Source: Alphaproteobacteria bacterium (GTDB taxonomy: Bacteria; Pseudomonadota; Alphaproteobacteria; Caulobacterales; Caulobacteraceae). Taken from it: 64,000 bases of DNA. The notes beneath the pieces are model-generated. The model was given only the letters and a program-made list of their open reading frames with translations. It made no database searches and had not been told where the DNA came from. Positions 6,934 to 14,676 of this stretch are shown piece after piece. The stretch lies in assembly GCA_018826515.1 (NCBI GenBank), contig JAHKAM010000034.1, positions 92,532 through 156,531 of the forward strand, written 5' to 3'. The position numbers and the translations under genes are program-made. Each line of letters opens with the position of its first letter. Within the stretch, counting starts at the first letter, position 1.

Positions 6934-9786
6934 ATGTCCGGGGCCTCCGCCAGCAAGCGCATTCTCAAGACCTCCGTGGCCGCCGCCGCGGCGGGCGCGG
7001 TGCTGTTCGCGCCGTTGGCGCCGCTGGCCCAGGAGGCCGCCGCGCCGCTGGACCCGATCGCGATCCGCATCGGCTCCAACACCGAGTTCACCCGCATCGA
7101 GTTCGCCGGCGTCATCGGCGCCCGGTCGCAGGTCCGTCGGGACGGGCGCGACGTCATCGTCCGCATCGGCTCGACCGCCGCGCCCGACGTCTCGCGGCTC
7201 AAGGTCAATCCGCCGCGCGGGGTCGAAAAGGTCGAGACCCGGGCGGTCCGCGGCGCCACCGAACTGGTCCTGACCCTGGCCGAGGGCGCCGACGCCCGGA
7301 CCGGGTCCGCCGACGGCGCGGTCTGGCTCAACCTCTACGCCACGCCCCAGGCCGCGGCGCCGGCCGAGCCCGCCGCCGCCGCGAGCCGGACCGTCCCGGT
7401 CACGGCGGTCGCGACTGCGGCCAAGGTCAGCCTCTCCTTCGACTGGGGTGCGCCGGTCGGGGCCGCGGTCTTCCGTCGCGGCGAGGCCGTCTGGGTGGTC
7501 TTCGACACCGCCGCCCGGCTCGACATGCCCGAAGCCGGCGCATTGGGTCCGGCGGCGGACGCCCGCTGGACCGCCGGTCCGGACCATGTCGCCGTCCGGA
7601 TCGCCGCCCCCCAGGGTCTCGCCGTCTCGGCGGTCGCCCAAGGGAGCCGCTGGACCGTCACGATCGGCGGCCAGCCGGTCCCAGTCGAGGGCGTCGTCAT
7701 CGACCGCGCGGATGACGGCGAACCGGCCCTTGTGGCCCGCATGGCGGGCGCGACCCGCGCTGTCTGGCTAACCGATCCGCTGGCCGGCGACCGCTTCGCC
7801 GCCGTGACCGCCCTCGCCCCGGGCAAGGGGTTCGCCGACCGCCGCCGCAGCGTCGACCTCGCCTTGCTGCCGACCGCCCACGGTCTGGCCGTCGAGACTC
7901 CGGCCAGCGATCTCGCCATCCAGGCCGACGGCGATCTGGTCACCCTCAGCCGTCCGGGCGGCCTCATCCTGTCGCCTCCGTCCGCAGCCCTCGAGGCCGC
8001 GACGGCCGGGTCCGGAGCGCCGCCCAAGGCCAAATACCCCGCCCTCATCCTGTCCGAATGGGCCGACGCCGGCGAAGGCGGATTCACCGCCCGGCATCGA
8101 CAGCTCCAGGATGCGGCGGCCCGCGAATCCATGGCCGCAGGAGACGATCCGCGCGCCCCCGCCGAGGCCCGTTTCGCCATGGCCCGGTTCCTCGTCGGCT
8201 CCGGCCTCGGCTATGAGGCGGTCGGCGTTCTGAACAGCATTGTCGCCCAGGCCCCCAACATGGCCGGCGAGCCCGAACTGCGGGGCCTGCGCGGCGCCGC
8301 CCGCGCCTCGATCGGCCGGCTGGAGGAGGCCCAGGGCGATTTCGCCTCGGCGGCTGTCGCCTCCGATCCCGCCTCCGCCGTCTGGCGCGGCTATATCGCC
8401 TCCACCCAGGGCGACTGGGTCTCGGCGCGACAGGCCTTCGCCGCCGGCGCCGCCGCGGTTGATGACTTCCCCCCCGCCTGGCGCGCCCGCTTCGGCGCGG
8501 CCCATGCCATGGCGGCGCTGGAGACCGGTGAGCTCGACGCCGCCCGCTCCCTGCTGGCCTACAGTTTCAGCCAGGACGCCCCCGCCGTCGATCAACTGAC
8601 CGCGCGTCTGGTCCAGGCCCGGCTGTTCGAACTGGACGGCCAGTCGGACCGGGCCCTGGCCGTCTATGCCGCCATCGGCCGTGCGCCGCTGGACGCCGTG
8701 TCTGTGCCCGCCAAACTGGGCGTCGTACGCCTGTCTCTGGCCAAGGGGACGATGAGGCCCGACGTCGCCGCAAAGGAACTGGAGGGCCTGCGCTGGCGCT
8801 GGCGCGGCGACGCTACGGAACTGGCCGTCATCCGTCAGCTGGGCCAGCTCTATATTTCGCAAGGCCTCTATCGCGAGGCCCTGACCGCCCTGAAGGGCGC
8901 CGGGCCCAATCTGAGTCGCCTTGAGGGCGCCGCCGAGATCCAGGCCGATCTGGGCGCCGCCTTCCGCATGCTGTTCCTCGAGGGCGGGGCCGACGGCCTG
9001 CAGCCCGTGCAGGCGCTGGGCCTGTTCTACGACTTCCGCGAACTGACCCCCATCGGCGCCGACGGCGACGAGATGGTCCGTCGCCTTTCGCGCCGCCTCG
9101 TCGATGTCGATCTTCTCGACCAGGCCGCCGAGCTGCTGAAATACCAGGTCGAGAACCGACTCGAGGGCGTGGCCAAGGCCCAGGTCGCGACCGAGCTGGC
9201 CGCCGTCTATCTGATGGACCGCCAGCCCGAGCCGGCCCTGCAGGCCATCTGGAATTCCCGCACCACCATCCTGCCCTCGGCCCTGAACACCGAACGCCGC
9301 GCCCTTGAGGCCCGCGCCCTGATGGATCTGGGCCGCTACGACCATGCGCTCGAGGTTCTGGGCGCCGACGCCTCGGACGCGGCGCGCGAGGTTCGCGCCG
9401 AGGTGTTCTGGAAACAGGAAAAATGGTCCGAAGCCGCCTCCCTCTATGAGGGGCTGCTGGGCGAACGTTACCGGACGCCGGCGGCCCTGACGGCTGCCGA
9501 GGAGGCCCGGCTGATCCGGACAGGCGTCGGCTATTCCCTCGGGGGCGACAGCGCCGCCCTGACCCGCCTGTCAGGCAACTACCGGCCGTTCGTGGCCGGA
9601 GCCCGGGCAAAGACCGCCCTGTCGATCGCCCTCGCCGACAGCGTGGGCGGCGGCGCCTCGGCTGGTGATTTCGCCGGTCTCGCCGCCTCGGCCGACACCT
9701 TCGCCGGCTGGGTCGCGGCCATGAAGGCCGAACTCAGGACGAAAACGGGCGGGAACCGACCCGCGGCGCCCGCCCGTCCTGCATAA
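6934..9786 (+). CDS. Large exported TPR protein with AMIN-like N-terminal domain
   Basis: From the ATG at 6934 the protein has 950 residues. A signal peptide (KRILKTSVAAAAAGAVLF, cleavage near AQEAAA) is followed by a beta-rich region (about 45-140) resembling AMIN-type domains. There is a proline/alanine linker, a second beta-rich part, and from about residue 390 a long run of helical TPR-like repeats with regular Ala/Leu spacing. It is probably periplasmic and scaffolding. Its position just ahead of the flagellar genes suggests, but does not prove, an envelope or motility role. TTAA-N7-GAAA at 6893-6907 is a weak CtrA-like sequence upstream. I do not recognise a named orthologue. Confidence 0.8.
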   Translation: MSGASASKRILKTSVAAAAAGAVLFAPLAPLAQEAAAPLDPIAIRIGSNTEFTRIEFAGVIGARSQVRRDGRDVIVRIGSTAAPDVSRLKVNPPRGVEKVETRAVRGATELVLTLAEGADARTGSADGAVWLNLYATPQAAAPAEPAAAASRTVPVTAVATAAKVSLSFDWGAPVGAAVFRRGEAVWVVFDTAARLDMPEAGALGPAADARWTAGPDHVAVRIAAPQGLAVSAVAQGSRWTVTIGGQPVPVEGVVIDRADDGEPALVARMAGATRAVWLTDPLAGDRFAAVTALAPGKGFADRRRSVDLALLPTAHGLAVETPASDLAIQADGDLVTLSRPGGLILSPPSAALEAATAGSGAPPKAKYPALILSEWADAGEGGFTARHRQLQDAAARESMAAGDDPRAPAEARFAMARFLVGSGLGYEAVGVLNSIVAQAPNMAGEPELRGLRGAARASIGRLEEAQGDFASAAVASDPASAVWRGYIASTQGDWVSARQAFAAGAAAVDDFPPAWRARFGAAHAMAALETGELDAARSLLAYSFSQDAPAVDQLTARLVQARLFELDGQSDRALAVYAAIGRAPLDAVSVPAKLGVVRLSLAKGTMRPDVAAKELEGLRWRWRGDATELAVIRQLGQLYISQGLYREALTALKGAGPNLSRLEGAAEIQADLGAAFRMLFLEGGADGLQPVQALGLFYDFRELTPIGADGDEMVRRLSRRLVDVDLLDQAAELLKYQVENRLEGVAKAQVATELAAVYLMDRQPEPALQAIWNSRTTILPSALNTERRALEARALMDLGRYDHALEVLGADASDAAREVRAEVFWKQEKWSEAASLYEGLLGERYRTPAALTAAEEARLIRTGVGYSLGGDSAALTRLSGNYRPFVAGARAKTALSIALADSVGGGASAGDFAGLAASADTFAGWVAAMKAELRTKTGGNRPAAPARPA

Positions 9787-9788
9787 GG

Positions 9789-9806
9789 TCTCCCCGCGAA
9801 GGGGAG
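9789..9806. terminator. Hairpin between the TPR and HU genes
   Basis: A CTCCCC / GGGGAG stem closes a GCGAA loop between two convergent genes, with GTCTTA beyond. It is a likely shared terminator, although the T-run is short. Confidence 0.55.
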
Positions 9807-9811
9807 GGGTC

Positions 9812-10090
9812 TTACTTGTTCACCGCATCCTTGAGCGGCTTCGACACGCGGAAGCGCACGGCCTTGGAGGCGGCGATCTTGATGGTCGCGCCAGTGGCCG
9901 GGTTGCGGCCTTCACGGGCGGCGCGGGCGGCGGTGTCGAACACGCCGAGGTTCGAGATGCGAACGTCGCCGCCGCCGATCAGCGACTTGTGGATGTTCTT
10001 GACGAGGGCGTCGAGCATCCGGCCGGCGTCGGCCTGGCTGACACCGGCGTCCTTGGCGACGGAGGCGATGAGTTCTGCTTGGGTGGTCAT
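9812..10090 (-). CDS. hup: HU-family DNA-binding protein
   Basis: From the ATG at 10090 the protein has 92 residues, the usual HU length. It starts with the helical dimerisation part (TTQAELIASVAKDAGVSQ). The arm region contains GRNPATGATIKI, which holds the conserved RNPxTG DNA-intercalating proline motif, and it ends with AVRFRVSKPLKDAVNK. It bends and compacts DNA as a dimer. The frame extends nine codons further upstream, but family length supports the chosen start. The HU/IHF distinction rests on overall similarity. Confidence 0.93.
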   Translation of the reverse strand: MTTQAELIASVAKDAGVSQADAGRMLDALVKNIHKSLIGGGDVRISNLGVFDTAARAAREGRNPATGATIKIAASKAVRFRVSKPLKDAVNK

Positions 10091-10189
10091 GTGGGTCGTT
10101 TCCCGATGAAAGCTCACCCCGATTCAGGGGCGATGACGGACGGATTGACGCCGCTTTTTCTTCCCTTGGCAAGCGACTTCGCGGCTGTA

Positions 10190-10207
10190 ACCCCCACGGG
10201 GTGGGGA
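10190..10207 (-). terminator. Possible terminator after fliP
   Basis: CCCCAC-N3-GTGGGG can form a six-pair stem immediately after the fliP stop on the minus strand. The T-run is weak, so the call is tentative. Confidence 0.4.
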
Positions 10208-10208
10208 T

Positions 10209-11033
10209 TTATCCGCTACCGGACGCGCGCTGGAAGCTCTCGACCAGGCTTCCGGCGACCAGTCTCCAGCCGTCCACCAGCACGAAAAAGATCAGCTTGA
10301 ACGGCAGGGAAATCACCACCGGCGGCAGCATCATCATTCCCATGCTCATGAGCACGCTGGCGACCACCAGATCGATCACAAGGAACGGAACGAAAAGGAG
10401 AAATCCGATTTCGAAGGCCCGCTTCAACTCGCTGATCATGAAGGCCGGCGTGACCACCCTCAGGGGCAGGTCGGCCGCGGCCGTGGGGGCCTCCAGATTG
10501 GACAGTCTGACAAACAGCGCCAGGTCGTCCCGGTCCACCTGACCCAGCATGAAAGTCTTCACAGGTTCCGAGGCCGCATCGAAGGCCTGGGGCAGCTCCA
10601 TCTGCTGGTCCAGCAGGGGCCGGATGCCCGAATCATAGGCGTCCTGCCAGGTCGGAGCCATGACGATGGCGCTCAGGAACAGGGCCAGGGAGACCAGAAC
10701 CGCGTTCGGCGGCGACTGCTGCATGCCAAGCGCCGTGCGCAGCAGCGACAGCACCACGATGATGCGGACGAAGCTGGTGGTCATGATCACGATCGACGGC
10801 GCCAGCGACAGCACGGTCATCAGGCCGACCAGTTGCACGACCCGCTCGGTCAGCCCCGAACCGGTCCCGAGATCGACATTGATCGCCGCTCCGGGCCCGC
10901 CGGCCGCCGCCACGTCCTGCGCGAGGGCGGCCAGTGGCCACAACAGGCAGAAGCCGGTGGTGATCAGCGACAGCATCGCCGCGCGCTTCAGCTCGGCGCG
11001 GGTGGGCAGGACAAAGACGCCTTTGAGGCTCAC
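10209..11033 (-). CDS. fliP: Flagellar export gate protein FliP
   Basis: The 274-residue protein has a signal-peptide-like N-terminus (residues about 18-39), a short periplasmic part and the FliP core. That core includes SLAPSIVIMTTSFVRIIVVLS, the RTALGMQQSPPNAVL motif, and the C-terminal LPFKLIFFVLVDGWRL segment. FliP forms the pentameric centre of the FliPQR export gate in the inner membrane. Its start overlaps the end of fliO by four bases, so the two are translationally coupled. The partners fliQ, fliR, flhA and flhB lie about 7-15 kb to the right. Confidence 0.97.
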   Translation of the reverse strand: MSLKGVFVLPTRAELKRAAMLSLITTGFCLLWPLAALAQDVAAAGGPGAAINVDLGTGSGLTERVVQLVGLMTVLSLAPSIVIMTTSFVRIIVVLSLLRTALGMQQSPPNAVLVSLALFLSAIVMAPTWQDAYDSGIRPLLDQQMELPQAFDAASEPVKTFMLGQVDRDDLALFVRLSNLEAPTAAADLPLRVVTPAFMISELKRAFEIGFLLFVPFLVIDLVVASVLMSMGMMMLPPVVISLPFKLIFFVLVDGWRLVAGSLVESFQRASGSG

Positions 11034-11305
11034 TTCGCCCCCTCCGGACCGCGCGGTTCGATAAGTTCACGACCCTCGCCGAGAATCAGCAGCCGTTCCT
11101 CCTCGTCGATCCTCACCAGCACCAGCCGCCGCGCGGGATCCAGCACCAGGGTCTCGACGACCGTCATCCGCCGGGCGCCCCGCTCGGCGCTGATCCGGGC
11201 CAACAGCTGCGGCAGGTAGCGCCGCGAGGCCCAGGCGGCGAAACCGATCAGGCCGAGGGTAATGGCGAGGGCGAAGATCGCCCGGGCGAGGTCGAGGAAA
11301 TTCAT
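11030..11305 (-). CDS. fliO: Flagellar assembly protein FliO
   Basis: From the ATG at 11305 this is a 91-residue protein with one transmembrane helix (about 5-26) and a cytoplasmic basic domain containing RRMTVVETLVLDPARRLVLVRID, typical of FliO. FliO helps FliP assemble into the export gate. The ATG lies only 24 bases from the CtrA-like box facing this gene, leaving little or no room for a leader. The mRNA may be leaderless, or a second promoter may be used. The frame extends upstream to 11374 but would cross that box. Confidence 0.88.
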   Translation of the reverse strand: MNFLDLARAIFALAITLGLIGFAAWASRRYLPQLLARISAERGARRMTVVETLVLDPARRLVLVRIDEEERLLILGEGRELIEPRGPEGAK

Positions 11306-11328
11306 GCGCCAGACTTCGCCTGACATGG

Positions 11329-11343
11329 TTAACGCCGCATTGA
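11329..11343 (-). promoter_or_regulatory. CtrA-type box facing fliOP
   Basis: On the minus strand the sequence reads TCAA-N7-TTAA followed by CC, one mismatch from the CtrA consensus TTAA-N7-TTAA. It is separated by one base from the rightward CtrA box of flgB, giving a back-to-back pair. Confidence 0.6.
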
Positions 11344-11344
11344 G

Positions 11345-11382
11345 ATAACCCTCCGTTAACCATGCAGGCGGCATTTTCTGCC
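11345..11382 (+). promoter_or_regulatory. CtrA box plus GGCATTTTCTGCC palindrome upstream of flgB
   Basis: ATAA-N7-TTAAC occupies 11345-11360 and is followed after nine bases by GGCATTTTCTGCC at 11370-11382. The same 38-bp arrangement precedes fliQ (17287-17324) and fliF (19524-19561). By CtrA convention the box would cover the -35 region and the palindrome the -10 region. That assignment is inference. Confidence 0.8.
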
Positions 11383-11420
11383 CATCTCAATGCGGGCGAT
11401 CCGCGCCCGAGGAGGCTCCC

Positions 11421-11825
11421 GTGGGCTTCACCGACCTGCCGCTGCTCAGCCAGATCAAGGGCCGCCTGTCCTGGCTGGACGAGCGCCAGCGCGTCATCGC
11501 CCAGAATGTCGCCAACGCCGATACGCCCGGCTACGTCAGTCGCGACCTCAACCAGCCCACCGATTTCGCCCGCGCCCTCGCCGAGGGCGGCGGCGTCCGC
11601 ATGGTCCGCACCAGCGCCATGCATATCGCCCCGGCCGGGCAGATCGCCCGCTTCGAGAGCCGCGCGGCGCCGGATTCGGAAACCACCCTCGACGGCAATT
11701 CGGTCGTGGTCGAGGAACAGATGCTCAAGATGGCCGAGAGCCGGATGGCCTATGACGCGGCCATCGGCTTCTACCAGAAGTCCATGCAGATGCTGCGCAC
11801 GGCCGCCCGGCCGCCCGGCCGCTGA
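11421..11825 (+). CDS. flgB: Flagellar proximal rod protein FlgB
   Basis: The 134-residue protein begins at GTG 11421, with AGGAGGC five bases upstream. It has the N-terminal FlgB/C rod signature VIAQNVANADTPGYVSRDL, a variable middle and a C-terminal helix (MAESRMAYDAAIGFYQKSM) that packs in the axial rod. FlgB forms the most proximal rod segment outside the MS-ring. It leads a flgB-flgC-fliE operon behind the CtrA-type promoter. Confidence 0.95.
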   Translation: MGFTDLPLLSQIKGRLSWLDERQRVIAQNVANADTPGYVSRDLNQPTDFARALAEGGGVRMVRTSAMHIAPAGQIARFESRAAPDSETTLDGNSVVVEEQMLKMAESRMAYDAAIGFYQKSMQMLRTAARPPGR

Positions 11826-11839
11826 TCGAGGAAGACCCG

Positions 11840-12259
11840 ATGCCTGACCCGATCCCGCCCCGCAACTCGGCCATGGCCGTCGCCGCCAGCGCCCTGCAGG
11901 CCCAGCAGTCGCGCATGCGAATCATCGCCGAGAACATCGCCAACGCCCAGTCGACCGCGCCGGTCGCCGGCGGCCAGCCCTATCGCCGTCAGATCCCTGT
12001 CTTCCAGGCGCGCGAGATCAACGGGGCCACCGGCGTCGTCCTGGCGGAGGTCCGGCCCGACATGGGCGACTTCAAGACCGAATACGACCCGACCCATCCG
12101 GCCGCCAACGCCGAGGGCTATGTGCTGCGGCCCAATGTCGACACCCTGGTCGAGGCCATGGACATGCGCGAGGCGCAGCGGGCCTACGAGGCCAACCTCA
12201 ACATCATCGAGACCGCGCGGGCCATGGACGCCCGCATCCTCGACCTGCTGAAGAAATAG
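11840..12259 (+). CDS. flgC: Flagellar proximal rod protein FlgC
   Basis: The 139-residue protein shows the rod signature MRIIAENIANAQSTAP near residues 26-41, a YDPTHPAANAEGYV segment and the C-terminal axial helix AYEANLNIIETARAMDARI. It builds the rod together with FlgB, FlgF and FlgG. It starts 14 bases after the flgB stop and is followed after ten bases by fliE, so the three form one operon. Confidence 0.96.
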   Translation: MPDPIPPRNSAMAVAASALQAQQSRMRIIAENIANAQSTAPVAGGQPYRRQIPVFQAREINGATGVVLAEVRPDMGDFKTEYDPTHPAANAEGYVLRPNVDTLVEAMDMREAQRAYEANLNIIETARAMDARILDLLKK

Positions 12260-12269
12260 GGACTGACCG

Positions 12270-12569
12270 ATGAACCCCTTGGCCGCGGCGCGCGCCTATT
12301 CGGCGATCCAGGGCACGGAGATGCCGGCCTCGCCCGTCGGCGGCGCCCAGCCCTCCGGCTTCGCCGACATGCTGACCAGCGTCATGGGCGACATGACCCA
12401 GACCTCGCGCGCCGCCGAGACCCAGATGACCGCCGCGGTCCAGGGGCAGGGCAGCCTCATCGACGTGGTCACCGCCGTGTCCTCGGCCGAGGCCTCGCTG
12501 GAAACCGTCATGGCCGTCCGCGACCAGGTGATCTCCGCCTATCAGGAGATCATGCGGATGCCGATCTGA
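12270..12569 (+). CDS. fliE: Flagellar hook-basal body complex protein FliE
   Basis: The 99-residue protein has the FliE architecture: a variable N-terminus, then a helical C-terminal half containing LIDVVTAVSSAEASLETVM and a conserved VRDQVISAYQEIMRMPI ending. FliE joins the MS-ring to the rod and is among the first proteins exported. It is the last gene of flgBC-fliE and stops seven bases before the convergent oxygenase gene, with no clear terminator between them. Confidence 0.95.
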   Translation: MNPLAAARAYSAIQGTEMPASPVGGAQPSGFADMLTSVMGDMTQTSRAAETQMTAAVQGQGSLIDVVTAVSSAEASLETVMAVRDQVISAYQEIMRMPI

Positions 12570-12575
12570 CGGCGT

Positions 12576-13421
12576 TCAGCCGGTCGGCGCCCGTCCACGC
12601 AGCCACTGCGACAGCACCCATTTCTCGCCGCTGATCGGCGGCAGGCCCGCATGGCGCGTGCGTCGGTCGATCGAGCCGTCCGGCCGGGTGTTGGCCCACA
12701 GCAGGGCGTCGCCCTTGCGGCCCCGGTGGCGCAGGCCGCCGGCCTCGAACGCCGTCTCCCCGCCCTCGAAATCGTCATTCAGAAACACCAGACAGGTGGC
12801 GATCCTCTGCCCGCGCGCGGCCAGGTCCGCCGCATAGCCCGGCAGGGCGGGGTCCAGCCAGTCGACGTGCCAGTCAAAGGTCTGGCCGACCGCATAGTGC
12901 AGCACCTGGGTCCACTCCAGCCCCGGCGCCGGCAGGCCCGCCGCCCGCGCGATCCGCTCGCGCACCACGGCCAGGACCACATCCATCCCGTCCAGCTCGA
13001 ACCGGGCGGCGGCGTTGGTCCGCACGCTCTCGCGCCGTCCCTCGCCGGTCACGGGATCATAGACCAGCGCCGGCCCGGCGATGACTGCGGCCCGGTCCTT
13101 CAACCAGTCGCAGACCGCTTCCGGCAGAAAGCCCTCGATGGCGAGGATCGCCGGTCCCTCGACCAGCGGGCGGGGCGCCGGCGGGGTCAACCAGCCGGCG
13201 ATGTCGATTCCCGCGGGCCCGGACAGGACCTCCAGCTGACGGCCCGCCGTCGCATGGCCCAGGTCCGCCGCCTGCTTCAGCCGCGCCAGCGCCATGGGCC
13301 AGTCCTGCGGCAGCCCCAGTCCCATCCCTGCCAGCACCGCCAGTCGGTGCGCGGCGTCCGCGTCTCCGGCTTCGGCGGCCACGGCGAGGACATCCGGATG
13401 GTGGGGGGCGGGCGTGTTCAC
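12576..13421 (-). CDS. 2-oxoglutarate/Fe(II) oxygenase, prolyl 4-hydroxylase-like, with Sel1-type N-terminus
   Basis: In this 281-residue protein, residues about 10-65 look like one or two Sel1/TPR-type helical repeats (AAHRLAVLAGMGLGL, ALARLKQAADLGHA). The C-terminal half is a P4H-type double-stranded beta-helix. It has iron ligands H185 and D187 (WHVDW), distal H257 (RRTRHAG) and the 2-oxoglutarate-binding K267 (GEKWVLSQW). The substrate is unknown; bacterial relatives hydroxylate prolines in proteins or free amino acids. It converges on fliE and is probably not part of the flagellar operon. Confidence 0.85.
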   Translation of the reverse strand: MNTPAPHHPDVLAVAAEAGDADAAHRLAVLAGMGLGLPQDWPMALARLKQAADLGHATAGRQLEVLSGPAGIDIAGWLTPPAPRPLVEGPAILAIEGFLPEAVCDWLKDRAAVIAGPALVYDPVTGEGRRESVRTNAAARFELDGMDVVLAVVRERIARAAGLPAPGLEWTQVLHYAVGQTFDWHVDWLDPALPGYAADLAARGQRIATCLVFLNDDFEGGETAFEAGGLRHRGRKGDALLWANTRPDGSIDRRTRHAGLPPISGEKWVLSQWLRGRAPTG

Positions 13422-13478
13422 CCGCCCGTTCTAGCGCAATTCTTCCGCGGCGCGATCCGGCCCGACGCCGAACGGCGC

Positions 13479-14630
13479 TCAGCCCTCCAGCGAGACCACC
13501 GGCTGGGTCGCGGCTATCGGACGCGACCGCGACCGACCCTTCAGCCAAGCCCGGATGCGGTTCTGGATCGGCGTGTCGATCAGGGCGTGGAAGGCGAAGG
13601 CGAAGACGAAGGCCGCCGCGACGCCCATCCCCCACAGCGCCCACTGGGCCGCGACCGGCAGGGCGAATTTTGCGATCAGGACATTCGCCACGCCGAACCA
13701 GGCGATCCGCACGACCTCATTCGAGATGAACATCGAGAAGGAAACCATCGCCGCCTTCTCCACCCATTTCGACGGGCGCGGGGTCGGCACGGCCCCGGCC
13801 GCGACGATGATGGTCGAGATGCAGGCCAGCGAGATCAGGGCGTTCTTGTCGAAATACTGCACGAAGGCCAGCAGCAGGGCCGCGCCGATGCCGGCCCAGC
13901 CCGCCAGCCTCGGCGCGATCCAGACCTTCTGGGCGAACCAGGCCAGGGCCATGCCGAGGAAGAACAGCGGCAGGGCGCGGATGAAGCCGAAGCCCATCGG
14001 CATCTGGTAGACGGGATAGCCGAGCAGGGCCCAGGTCAGCTGGTTGGCGACCAGATACAGGCCGACGCCCAGCGCCAGCACGCTCCACGGCCCCAGCCGG
14101 ACCAGCGCCTTCAGGATCCACGGGAAGGCCAGATAGCAGCCGATCAGGGCCGAGATCGACCAGCTGGGCGCGTTCCAGCCGAGCCCGCCGGGCACGCCGA
14201 ACGCCTGCGTCAGGGTCAGCTGGGCCGGCAGCTGGTCCCAGCGGAACCACTCCGGCGCCCGCGGCGCGAAGCCCACAGCGCCCCCGACCACGATCAGGGC
14301 GACGAGGCTCAACCCCATGATCAGATGCGCCGGCAGGACCCGCAGATAGCGTTTGAGGAAGAAGTCCCCGGCCGACATCCGGCCCCCGGCCAGCGAACCG
14401 CCATAGACCCGCATCAGCACATAGCCGCTGTCGATGATGAAGAAGTTGGTGAGCAGGAAGCCGCCCCGCTCGAACACCGGGTGCAGCCCTTCGGCCAGGG
14501 CCACCGGTCCCGCGCCCTGGAAATGATGCAGGATGATCAGGGCGGCCACAATGAAACGCAGGGCGTCCAGCCACCCGCCCCTGACGATGGGCGGTGTTTC
14601 ATTTCGGGTCGAAATCGCGGTCCAGGCCAT
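13479..14630 (-). CDS. Acyltransferase family 3 membrane protein
   Basis: From the ATG at 14630 (AGAGG eight bases upstream) the protein has 383 residues and about ten transmembrane helices. It opens with the acyltransferase-3 signature LDALRFIVAALIILHHF, which contains the catalytic-type histidine, and later has FFIIDSGYVLMRVYGG and KRYLRVLPAHLIMG. The family transfers acetyl or other acyl groups from the cytoplasm to surface sugars such as O-antigen, capsule or peptidoglycan. No polysaccharide cluster is adjacent, so the acceptor is unknown. Translation from GTG 14639 would add three residues. Confidence 0.88.
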   Translation of the reverse strand: MAWTAISTRNETPPIVRGGWLDALRFIVAALIILHHFQGAGPVALAEGLHPVFERGGFLLTNFFIIDSGYVLMRVYGGSLAGGRMSAGDFFLKRYLRVLPAHLIMGLSLVALIVVGGAVGFAPRAPEWFRWDQLPAQLTLTQAFGVPGGLGWNAPSWSISALIGCYLAFPWILKALVRLGPWSVLALGVGLYLVANQLTWALLGYPVYQMPMGFGFIRALPLFFLGMALAWFAQKVWIAPRLAGWAGIGAALLLAFVQYFDKNALISLACISTIIVAAGAVPTPRPSKWVEKAAMVSFSMFISNEVVRIAWFGVANVLIAKFALPVAAQWALWGMGVAAAFVFAFAFHALIDTPIQNRIRAWLKGRSRSRPIAATQPVVSLEG

Positions 14631-14676
14631 GGAAAACACCTCTTCTGAGGCGAATTCCGCAAGGACCGGGCCGGGA

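Noticed and set aside
11370..11382. Sigma-54 promoter reading of GGCATTTTCTGCC
   Set aside because: A sigma-54 site needs GG and GC separated by ten bases; here eight separate them, and all three copies follow CtrA boxes.
12651..14648. 665-codon open frame antisense to the oxygenase and acyltransferase
   Set aside because: It spans two unrelated sense genes and the gap between them without any recognisable domain.
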